From Cenarchaeum sp. SB0662_bin_33 (GTDB lineage Archaea > Thermoproteota > Nitrososphaeria > Nitrososphaerales > Nitrosopumilaceae): a DNA stretch of 13,038 bases. A model generated the notes under the pieces. The model saw only the letters and a program-made list of their open reading frames with translations, had not been told where the DNA came from and ran no database searches. The translations under genes and the position numbers were made by a program. This document shows, piece after piece, positions 1 to 6,451 of this stretch. Each line of letters starts with the position of its first letter. The first letter of the stretch is position 1. Location of the stretch: positions 4,716 through 17,753 of the forward strand of contig VXON01000015.1 in NCBI GenBank assembly GCA_009840065.1. The letters are read 5' to 3'.

Positions 1-199
1 GGCATAACAACTGATGCCGAATTTGTGGGAGCAATAACCCATCTGATAGAGATAGATGTCATAGTCGTAGGCGACATACAGAGCGAGCATACAAGCTACG
101 CAATACCAGAGTGGATAAAGACCAACGTAAAGTGGTGGGCGGATGGCATAACAACTGATGCCGAATTTGTGGGAGCAATAACCCATCTGATAGAGATAG
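1..199 (+). repeat. Two identical 55-bp copies, 144 bp apart, inside the repeat protein
   Basis: Bases 1-55 and 145-199 are identical, and the copies diverge at once at base 56 versus 200. The period of 144 bp equals 48 codons, so the repeat keeps the reading frame and encodes the D..FV..I..LIE half of the WWADG repeat. The left end of the first copy lies at the window edge, so the identity may extend further upstream. Confidence 0.9.
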
Positions 200-711
200 G
201 CGTAATCGTCATAGAGTCAGAGTGGGATGCCCAGCTGGCGGAATGCGCCGAGTTTACAAGGGCATACCAGAGGCTAGACTGTGAAAACGCCATAAAGGAG
301 GAGATGATGCGGGAGCAGTACATCAGTACTGCCACGCAGTACATAGTAGGCCCCGTTGCATACTACTATCCGGGAGCCCATCTGGAGAATACCGCCGGTG
401 GACAGCCACTACTCACCATTCGCATGTATGCGATAAACCAAGGGGATGACAACATCACGCTGTCATGCACGGGTCCTGCAATCTGCAACTATGATGTGAC
501 CGATGGTGCCAGTGCATTCAAGTACGCATCTACGGACTTTACCAGCGGAAGCATTACACTGAAACCTGATCAGGGCAGGGAGTTTGAGATGATATTTGGG
601 CCAAACATAGGATATGGTGGCACCACCTTTGTGTATGATGACTCCAGGCAGTATCATTTTAGAATAAACGAGTCGTTTGGGTCTGTGTCCATACCTCTGA
701 ACTTTGACTGA
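1..711 (+). CDS. Secreted-type repeat protein (PEWIK/WWADG repeats), 5' end outside the window
   Basis: The reading frame is open from base 1 to a TGA at 709-711, so only the last 236 residues are visible and no start can be assigned; a GTG at 25 is an internal valine inside a repeat. The protein has two copies of a repeat 48 residues apart, sharing the run GITTDAEFVGAITHLIEI (visible residues 1-18 and 49-66). The complete unit reads roughly IPEWIKTN..WWADG, then D..FV..I..LIE.GVI. Units of this kind occur, often in tandem, in exported proteins of Nitrososphaerota (family knowledge). The following ~160 residues (ECAEFTRAY onward) are unrecognised: a helical, charged stretch with three cysteines nearby, then a beta-rich region ending in PLNFD. 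Export is inferred from the repeat family only, since any signal peptide would lie outside the window. Function unknown. Confidence 0.8.
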   Translation, partial: GITTDAEFVGAITHLIEIDVIVVGDIQSEHTSYAIPEWIKTNVKWWADGITTDAEFVGAITHLIEIGVIVIESEWDAQLAECAEFTRAYQRLDCENAIKEEMMREQYISTATQYIVGPVAYYYPGAHLENTAGGQPLLTIRMYAINQGDDNITLSCTGPAICNYDVTDGASAFKYASTDFTSGSITLKPDQGREFEMIFGPNIGYGGTTFVYDDSRQYHFRINESFGSVSIPLNFD

Positions 712-715
712 TACA

Positions 716-732
716 TTTTTATTTTAATTTTT
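716..732 (+). terminator. Oligo-T terminator after the repeat protein
   Basis: Directly after the TGA at 709-711, the + strand runs T5, A, T4, AA, T6. Archaeal RNA polymerase terminates at such T-rich tracts without needing a hairpin (established for archaea). The tract also abuts the cysS TATA element, so the two genes are probably separate transcription units. Confidence 0.6.
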
Positions 733-738
733 TATATG
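731..738 (+). promoter_or_regulatory. TATA box of cysS
   Basis: TTTATATG is centred about 26.5 bases before the ATG at 761. This is the distance expected when transcription starts at or within a base or two of the start codon, giving a leaderless mRNA. No Shine-Dalgarno-like sequence lies between them. Confidence 0.6.
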
Positions 739-760
739 TGGCGCGTCTGCAGATTTTACT

Positions 761-2134
761 ATGAGTACAATAAGAATACACGATACGATGAGTGGTAGGG
801 ATATACGGCTGGACCACGACAAAATTGGAATATATCTGTGTGGTGTTACGACATATGATGACACCCACATAGGGCATGCCCGAACCATAATCGTATTTGA
901 TGTGTTACGGAGATACCTAGAAGAGATGGGCCGGCAGGTAAACCTAGTGCAGAACTTTACCGATATTGATGATAAGATAATTCAGAGGGCAGATGCCGAG
1001 GGGAGGGATGCGCTGGAGCTGAGCCACTCGTATATCGAGAGGTATCATCAGGACTTTGATAGGCTGAATGTAAAGCGGGCAACATCATACCCACAGGCCA
1101 CAACACACATGCAAGAGATTATAGACATAATATCAGAGCTTGTAAAATCGGGTCACGCATATGTAGTAGACTCGGGCGTATACTATTCTGTAGAGTCTTT
1201 TTATGAATATGGTGCGCTCTCAAAGAAGAACATCAGAGAGTTGCGCTCGGGCATACGAATAGACCCCGAGCAGGACAAGCACGACAAGGTTGACTTTGCA
1301 TTATGGAAGAGGACAGATACCAAGCCAAACTGGGACAGTCCGTGGGGCTCGGGAAGGCCGGGTTGGCACATAGAGTGCTCGGCCATGAGCCTGAAGCATC
1401 TTGGCAGGACCTTTGACATACACGGGGGTGGTCGGGATCTGATATTTCCGCATCACGAGAACGAGATTGCCCAGAGCAGGGCATGTACAGGACTTCCACT
1501 GGCTAGGGTGTGGATGCATGTGGGAATGGTCACCATATCAGGTCAAAAGATGTCAAAGTCGTTGGGAAACATAAAGACTACGAGGAGTATTCTAGACAGA
1601 TGGGGTCCCAACGCCCTCCGGCTCTTCTGCCTGTCAGGGCACTACCAAAAGCCCATAGACTATACACAAGAATTGCTAGTTGAGTCTCTGGATTTGTGGC
1701 GCCGTCTGGAGTCATGCCATTACATCCTAGAGCAGATGGCAGACACACACGACACAATAGTACATGATGAGTTTGATGCGGCACTCTCATCAAACTTTAA
1801 CACGCATGAGGCCATCAAGATAATGGGAGATACTGTCAGAGAGGTTGGCGAGATGGCGTCGGCAGGGAGTCTATATACGGATAATGCAAACATACTGTAC
1901 GGCAGGATTGCTAGAATGATAAGTATATTTGGGCTGCACATAAGCAGGCCTGAAAATACAGAACAGATACAGCACGATATAGCACAGAGGGAGAAATACC
2001 GCCGCAGTGGCAAATACAAACAGGCAGACATTATACGGGAGAGACTACATGCAAAAAACATAGAACTCTTAGACTACAAGGACGGTACAGTCTGGGTATA
2101 TCATGAGATAATGCCACATAATATTAGGCATTAG
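761..2134 (+). CDS. cysS: Cysteinyl-tRNA synthetase
   Basis: This class I aminoacyl-tRNA synthetase activates cysteine with ATP and attaches it to tRNA-Cys in the cytoplasm. At 457 residues it has the usual length. The HIGH motif is at residues 36-39 (in THIGHAR) and KMSKS at 263-267. The four zinc ligands that select cysteine are visible as C27, C206, H231 and E235; C206, H231 and E235 keep the spacing of the E. coli ligands C209, H234 and E238. The region after about residue 330 is the helical DALR/anticodon-binding part, and the ends of the protein are compact. The ATG at 761 is supported by the TATA box at 731-738. Many methanogens charge tRNA-Cys by the SepRS/SepCysS route, so a canonical CysRS shows the direct route here. 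No operon partner overlaps it. Confidence 0.97.
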   Translation: MSTIRIHDTMSGRDIRLDHDKIGIYLCGVTTYDDTHIGHARTIIVFDVLRRYLEEMGRQVNLVQNFTDIDDKIIQRADAEGRDALELSHSYIERYHQDFDRLNVKRATSYPQATTHMQEIIDIISELVKSGHAYVVDSGVYYSVESFYEYGALSKKNIRELRSGIRIDPEQDKHDKVDFALWKRTDTKPNWDSPWGSGRPGWHIECSAMSLKHLGRTFDIHGGGRDLIFPHHENEIAQSRACTGLPLARVWMHVGMVTISGQKMSKSLGNIKTTRSILDRWGPNALRLFCLSGHYQKPIDYTQELLVESLDLWRRLESCHYILEQMADTHDTIVHDEFDAALSSNFNTHEAIKIMGDTVREVGEMASAGSLYTDNANILYGRIARMISIFGLHISRPENTEQIQHDIAQREKYRRSGKYKQADIIRERLHAKNIELLDYKDGTVWVYHEIMPHNIRH

Positions 2135-2154
2135 TCACACGTTCAGGCATTAGT
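2126..2154 (+). repeat. 10-bp direct repeat just upstream of the B12-protein promoter
   Basis: AGGCATTAGT occurs at 2126-2135 and again at 2145-2154, a period of 19 bp (nearly two helical turns). The first copy covers the cysS stop codon, and the second runs into the TATA-like element at 2153-2160. Position and spacing fit a regulator-binding site, but it could be a chance or slippage duplication. Confidence 0.45.
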
Positions 2155-2160
2155 TAAATA
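2153..2160 (+). promoter_or_regulatory. TATA-like element of the B12-binding protein gene
   Basis: GTTAAATAAC contains TTAAATAA centred about 26 bases before the ATG at 2183, the leaderless spacing also seen at cysS. A second AT-rich stretch (TATAATATA, about 2172-2180) lies too close to the start to be the TATA box. Confidence 0.45.
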
Positions 2161-2182
2161 ACGCAGCATCGTATAATATACA

Positions 2183-3094
2183 ATGGTGTATCTTCGAATC
2201 AAGAAAGGAAATGATGCCAAATACGTATATCTAGTAAAGAGTGTCTGGGATAGGCAGAAGAGAACATCACGGCAGGAAATTATAAAGTATCTGGGAAAGT
2301 TGGAGTTGCTATCCAAGAATGACTTGCCGCCCGAGTACAGGGACAAGATAGATATATCAAAGATGCTTGACACGCAGGGAGGCGACCCTGATAACTATAC
2401 GGATAAACTATACAATGCGCTTACCAGCGGGGATTTGGATGGTAGTATGGCCATATATAATAAGGCCATAGTCCAATGGCGAAAGTTTGATGTCTTCTTT
2501 GAGAGGGCGCTGCGGCCTGTGCTGTACAACATAGGGCAGAGATGGGCGGATGGCGGCCTGGATATAGCCACCGAGCACATAGCCAGTAACACGGTTCAGA
2601 GCATGATAAAGATAATACAGGGCAGGATGCGCCGCAAGCCAAACAACATCAGCGTTATGCTGTGCATGCCAGTCGGCGAGGAGCACAAGATTCCCTGCGA
2701 CATACTAGAGACATTCCTGACAAGCAAGGGATATACGGTATACAACATGGGAAGCCTACCGGCAACAGACCTTTTAGGATACATCTATAGAAACAGGCCC
2801 GACATTGTATTCATAACAGCCAGCCTGCATGACAGCGTAAAGCCGGCCAGAAACCTCTCCATAAAGATTACAGAGCAGTTTAAGATTCCCAACATTCTAG
2901 GTGGGTATGCGTTCTCAGAGTACATGGACCTATCACTATCCAAGGTGCCGGCCATAATCAAGTGTGCTTTGGAATCCGCAAATGAGGGAAAGGAGTGCAT
3001 ATACAACGAGTGCTGCCCAGAATTTATCAAGAATCTAAATACAATAGAAAAAGTAGTCGAACATCCTCGCAATATCAAGACTAGTACTTCCTAA
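2183..3094 (+). CDS. CarH/LitR-like cobalamin-binding protein with non-MerR N-terminal domain (putative B12 light sensor)
   Basis: Residues 1-60 form a small basic beta-rich domain (MVYLRIKK..KYVYLV..VW, then RQEIIKYLG) resembling the N-termini of some IS4/IS1634-type transposases; a nucleic-acid role is only inferred. Residues ~75-150 look like the helical cap of B12-binding proteins, and ~155-280 like the Rossmann-type cobalamin domain. W121, E131 and H132 form the W-x9-EH motif of CarH-type adenosylcobalamin photoreceptors. H168 in GEEHKIP matches the lower-axial histidine; W121-to-H168 is 47 residues, against 46 in Thermus CarH (W131-H177). Differences are: A122 where Thermus CarH has H132, a proline for the final glycine of E-x-H-x-x-G, no MerR helix-turn-helix, and a cysteine-rich tail (C261, C272, C277, C278). 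Alternatively it could be a corrinoid carrier for a methyltransferase, but none is adjacent. Confidence 0.78.
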   Translation: MVYLRIKKGNDAKYVYLVKSVWDRQKRTSRQEIIKYLGKLELLSKNDLPPEYRDKIDISKMLDTQGGDPDNYTDKLYNALTSGDLDGSMAIYNKAIVQWRKFDVFFERALRPVLYNIGQRWADGGLDIATEHIASNTVQSMIKIIQGRMRRKPNNISVMLCMPVGEEHKIPCDILETFLTSKGYTVYNMGSLPATDLLGYIYRNRPDIVFITASLHDSVKPARNLSIKITEQFKIPNILGGYAFSEYMDLSLSKVPAIIKCALESANEGKECIYNECCPEFIKNLNTIEKVVEHPRNIKTSTS

Positions 3095-3125
3095 TAATCA
3101 TCATACACGGGCATTACGATAGTTG

Positions 3126-3779
3126 TTATTTTTGTGACTTCTGAAGGAGTCTCCAGTCAGACAGAAAGCTCTTCAGTCCAATATCGGTTAATGGGTGCTT
3201 TAGCATCTTGTCCAGTACCTGTGGCGGAAGTGTGACTACGTGCGCCCCTAGCCTGGCGGCCTCCACCACATGTAGGGGATGCCTTATACTGGCAACCAGT
3301 ACCTGCGTGTCAAAGTCATAATTCCCAAATATCTCTAGTATTGTACGAATTAAATCCATACCATCATGTCCTATGTCATCCAATCTTCCTATAAAGGGGG
3401 ATACGTACTTGGCGCCCGACTTGGCCGCTAGTACAGCCTGGTTGGCAGAGAATATCAGTGTGACGTTGACAGGTATGTTGTTGGATGACAGTGTTCTACA
3501 CGCGCGCAAGCCATCCGGAGTCATAGGAACCTTCACCACCACGTTATTGCCCTTATCGTGTAGCTCCGTGCCCTCCCGAACCATCTCTTCATATTTGGTG
3601 GCTACAACCTCCAGACTCACATCACCGCTCACCATGGATGCGATCTCTTCCATTATATAATCAGGGTTCTGGCCTTCACGAAACAGTAGTGAGGGATTGG
3701 TGGTTATGCCATCAAGCAGGCCCATGTTATGAAATCTGCGAATCTCATCTATGTTTGCCGTGTCTAGAAATATCTTCAT
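3126..3779 (-). CDS. tal: Transaldolase, short TalC/MipB-type
   Basis: A 217-residue TIM-barrel protein of the short transaldolase/fructose-6-phosphate aldolase subfamily. It would transfer a dihydroxyacetone unit between sedoheptulose-7-phosphate and glyceraldehyde-3-phosphate. MKIFLDTANIDEI at the N-terminus carries the conserved Asp (D6). GITTNPSLL follows at residues 24-32, and the Schiff-base lysine is K83 in VVVKVPMT. The length matches the short family rather than the ~315-residue classical transaldolases. Some short members are aldolases instead, which sequence reading alone cannot exclude. Its ATG overlaps the TGA of the transketolase C-subunit gene by four bases (ATGA, 3776-3779), making it the last gene of the operon. 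It is convergent with the B12-protein gene, with 31 bases between the stops. Confidence 0.93.
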   Translation of the reverse strand: MKIFLDTANIDEIRRFHNMGLLDGITTNPSLLFREGQNPDYIMEEIASMVSGDVSLEVVATKYEEMVREGTELHDKGNNVVVKVPMTPDGLRACRTLSSNNIPVNVTLIFSANQAVLAAKSGAKYVSPFIGRLDDIGHDGMDLIRTILEIFGNYDFDTQVLVASIRHPLHVVEAARLGAHVVTLPPQVLDKMLKHPLTDIGLKSFLSDWRLLQKSQK

Positions 3780-4735
3780 CTTACAAGCTGCCTAACATGC
3801 TTGGTAATATTAATTGATGAGAGTCCATGCTGAGCCAGTAAGTCAGACACCTGCGTATCCCGAGCAGACTCGCCAAACGTGTCATCAACGCCCAGTCGTC
3901 GCACCATAACAGGATAGGATGATGAGACCGACTCGGCCACTGCCGAGCCCATACCGCCAAGTATGTTGTGCTCCTCGCATGTTAGTATAATACCGGTATC
4001 CCTAGCAGCCTTCTCCAGTGCTGTATTATCAATTGGCTTTATTGAGAATGTATCGAGAACCCGGCAGCTGATGCCCTCCCTATGTAGTGTGTCTGCCGCC
4101 TCAAGTGCCATGGCAACCGTAATACCGCAGGCGGCAATTGTGCAGTCGGAGCCATCCCGGAGGGTTATAGCCTTGCCCGGCTGCATATGTGGTATTATAT
4201 ACTCATCATATATGATGGCTGTCTTTGAGCGGGCCATACGCATGTAAAACGGACCATACTGTTTTACCATCGCGTGAGTTAGTGTGTATACCGATGCGGC
4301 ATCGGCCGGAACAAGTACCGTAAAGTTAGGAATGGCACGCATTATTGCAATGTCCTCAAGCTGCTGATGCGAGCCGCCATCGGGCCCGACCGAGAGGCCG
4401 CCATGTGATGCCACAAGTTTCACGTTGAGGCCCCGTCTGTCATCCCTTGAAGGGTACGCTATGTTGTTTCTAATCTGATCAACGGCGCGGCCAGGCAGAA
4501 ATATTGCATATGTACTAGCAAAGGGTATCTTACCCGAATATGCCAATCCGGCAGCCATGGACACCATGTTCCCCTCGGCAATTCCCACATTGAACAGCCT
4601 GTCGGGAAACTCGCGACCAAAGCCTGCAGTCTTTAAAGAGTCCGTGGTGTCGGCGCCCAGCACAACCACGTTTGTGTTATTTTGTCCTATCTCAAGTAAT
4701 GCCATACCATACGCGGCGCGCATATCCGGCATCAC
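3776..4735 (-). CDS. Transketolase, C-terminal subunit
   Basis: This 319-residue protein is the Pyr plus C-terminal half of a split transketolase, which with the N-terminal subunit forms the thiamine-diphosphate enzyme moving two-carbon units in the non-oxidative pentose phosphate pathway. The catalytic glutamate that activates the cofactor is E54 in RLFNVGIAEGNMV. SHGGLSVGPDGGSHQQLED (about residues 110-128) is the typical substrate-loop region, and the C-terminal Rossmann-like domain begins near residue 185. The first possible start is GTG at 4733-4735, whose last bases overlap the upstream TGA (GTGA). An ATG one codon later (4730-4732) gives a TGATG junction; either start implies translational coupling to the upstream gene. 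The downstream transaldolase start overlaps its stop. Confidence 0.95.
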   Translation of the reverse strand: MMPDMRAAYGMALLEIGQNNTNVVVLGADTTDSLKTAGFGREFPDRLFNVGIAEGNMVSMAAGLAYSGKIPFASTYAIFLPGRAVDQIRNNIAYPSRDDRRGLNVKLVASHGGLSVGPDGGSHQQLEDIAIMRAIPNFTVLVPADAASVYTLTHAMVKQYGPFYMRMARSKTAIIYDEYIIPHMQPGKAITLRDGSDCTIAACGITVAMALEAADTLHREGISCRVLDTFSIKPIDNTALEKAARDTGIILTCEEHNILGGMGSAVAESVSSSYPVMVRRLGVDDTFGESARDTQVSDLLAQHGLSSINITKHVRQLVR

Positions 4736-6405
4736 AGCAGGCTGCTCTCCCGGGCAATCTTGTTTAGTGTGTCGGACTGTTCCCCCACCACATGTAATGC
4801 AATCCAGTCATGTACCAATTTGGAGCCGCCCAGACTGTGTGCTCTGTGTAGTAGCATCCTCTGGCGTGCGTAGGATATACGTCCCCGAATATCATCAATT
4901 GCCTGCTTCATATCGGGCTGCCCCACCATGGAGCTGCCACCCACAAAGACGCGGGCGCCATCATCAAAGCAATCTGCAACGTTTAATGTGTTTACGCCGC
5001 CATCAGCCTCTACAACACCACCAAAGCCATGCTCGTTTAGTGACTGGATTATGGTTCGGGTCTTTTGGTGTGATTCGTATATATACTTTTGGCCAGACCG
5101 GCCAGGAACCACCGACATTACTATAAACTGGTCTAGTGTGGGTACGAACTCTTTTAGCCACGGAGGTATTGGTGTTTGGGGGTTGACGGCCACGCCCACG
5201 CCCACATCCACACCCTTTAGATAGTCGTGTATCTCGCCAAACTCAGATACACTACATACCTCGGCATGTACAGTTATTATGTCACTGCCGGCCTCGGCGT
5301 ATTTTTTTACATGCCGTGCAGGCTGAGATATCATCAGGTGTGAATCAAAGGGAATATCAGTTAATGGGCGGAGCTCCCGTATCTTCTCATATCCAAATGT
5401 AACTGTAGGTACAAAGATGCCATCCATCACATCCATGTGTATATAATCGGGGCCAGCACCATCACAGCGTTTTACCTCCAGGTCCAGACGGGTCATATCG
5501 CCGGCTATGATGGATGGTGCGACTGCGGCCTGGGACTTTAGTTCATCAAGTATTATTGGAACCATCTCTGGGGAGGGGGCCTTGCCGTGCCACTGGGGAT
5601 TATCCTCCATATGCCGGACACCCTTACCCTTTACGGTTCTGGCTATTATTATGGAGGGTCGGCCAGATACCTGCTTGGCTCCGCGTATGGCAGAGTCTAT
5701 CTGCTCAATGCGGTGGCCATCCACCTCTATTACATGCCAACCAAAGGCACGCCATTTATCGGAGGTTCGCCACAGGGTAGGGTCATTCCTAGCCGCAACG
5801 GGGTTTGGATTTGGGCCTGTAGCTGCCGCATCAAGCGGCATTACACCCTCTGTATACGAGTCCTGCTGTACATAATTTCTATCAAGTATTACGGTTAGAT
5901 TGTCTAGTTTGAATTTGGCGGCAGCCATGGTCGCCTCCCATATCTGCCCCTCGTCTGACTCCCCATCACCAATTACAGTGTATATACGGCTGTCCAAGCC
6001 ATCCATGCGCGCAGACAACGCCATTCCCACCGAATACGACAATCCCGTACCCAGTGAACCCCCGCAAAATTCTACGCCTGGACACTTCATGTCAGGATGT
6101 CCCTGTAGTCGGCTGCCTAGGGAACGGAGCGTCTCCACCTCTGACTCGGGTATGAATCCGGATATGGCAAGATGTGAGAACAGGCCTGGTGCTGCATGGC
6201 CCTTGGATAATACCAGCCTATCCCTACCCTCCCAGCACGGATTTGCCGCATCATATCTCATATGCTTGTAGAACAGGCATCCAAGTATCTCTGCCATGGA
6301 GAATGAGCCACCCGGATGGCCGGAACCCGCTGCCGCAGTAGCCTTTACAATCAATGTTCGGGCCTTTAGCGTGTTGCGCCGAATTATATCATATCTAGAA
6401 TGCAT
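4732..6405 (-). CDS. Transketolase N-terminal subunit fused to ribulose-phosphate 3-epimerase
   Basis: The protein has 557 residues and two enzyme domains. Residues 1-~290 are the thiamine-diphosphate-binding transketolase N-subunit: SGHPGGS at 28-34, SKGHAAPG at 67-74, and the cofactor motif GDGESDEG starting at 147 and ending at N177. Residues ~295-505 are a complete ribulose-phosphate 3-epimerase: APSIIAGD (296-303), IHMDVMDG (322-329; H323, D325), DSHLMI (H356), SVVPGRSGQ (431-439) and EADGGVN (D468). All usual metal/acid-base residues are present. The epimerase makes xylulose-5-phosphate, a transketolase donor, so the fusion joins successive steps. Residues ~192-213 form a P/N/A-rich insertion compared with typical N-subunits, and ~505-557 is an extra helical tail. 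It is the first gene of the operon, with a leaderless-type TATA element at 6427-6433. Confidence 0.95.
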   Translation of the reverse strand: MHSRYDIIRRNTLKARTLIVKATAAAGSGHPGGSFSMAEILGCLFYKHMRYDAANPCWEGRDRLVLSKGHAAPGLFSHLAISGFIPESEVETLRSLGSRLQGHPDMKCPGVEFCGGSLGTGLSYSVGMALSARMDGLDSRIYTVIGDGESDEGQIWEATMAAAKFKLDNLTVILDRNYVQQDSYTEGVMPLDAAATGPNPNPVAARNDPTLWRTSDKWRAFGWHVIEVDGHRIEQIDSAIRGAKQVSGRPSIIIARTVKGKGVRHMEDNPQWHGKAPSPEMVPIILDELKSQAAVAPSIIAGDMTRLDLEVKRCDGAGPDYIHMDVMDGIFVPTVTFGYEKIRELRPLTDIPFDSHLMISQPARHVKKYAEAGSDIITVHAEVCSVSEFGEIHDYLKGVDVGVGVAVNPQTPIPPWLKEFVPTLDQFIVMSVVPGRSGQKYIYESHQKTRTIIQSLNEHGFGGVVEADGGVNTLNVADCFDDGARVFVGGSSMVGQPDMKQAIDDIRGRISYARQRMLLHRAHSLGGSKLVHDWIALHVVGEQSDTLNKIARESSLL

Positions 6406-6426
6406 ATATGGAATACCAGCTAAAAT

Positions 6427-6433
6427 TAATAAA
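6427..6433 (-). promoter_or_regulatory. TATA-like element of the transketolase/transaldolase operon
   Basis: Read on the minus strand, TTTATTA is centred 25 bases before the ATG at 6403-6405. The same T-rich stretch lies after the stop of the upstream copper-protein gene (6452-6454) and could also serve as its terminator. Confidence 0.5.
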
Positions 6434-6451
6434 AATCTATATTTTCAAATG

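Noticed and set aside
2183..2362. A decayed transposase at the start of the B12-protein gene
   Set aside because: The N-terminal domain resembles transposase N-termini, but it is in one intact frame with the B12 module, has its own promoter, and there are no terminal inverted repeats or DDE catalytic domain.
4557..5126. 189-aa frame on the plus strand opposite the transketolase genes
   Set aside because: Antisense to two confidently identified enzyme domains, and its translation has no domain-like pattern.
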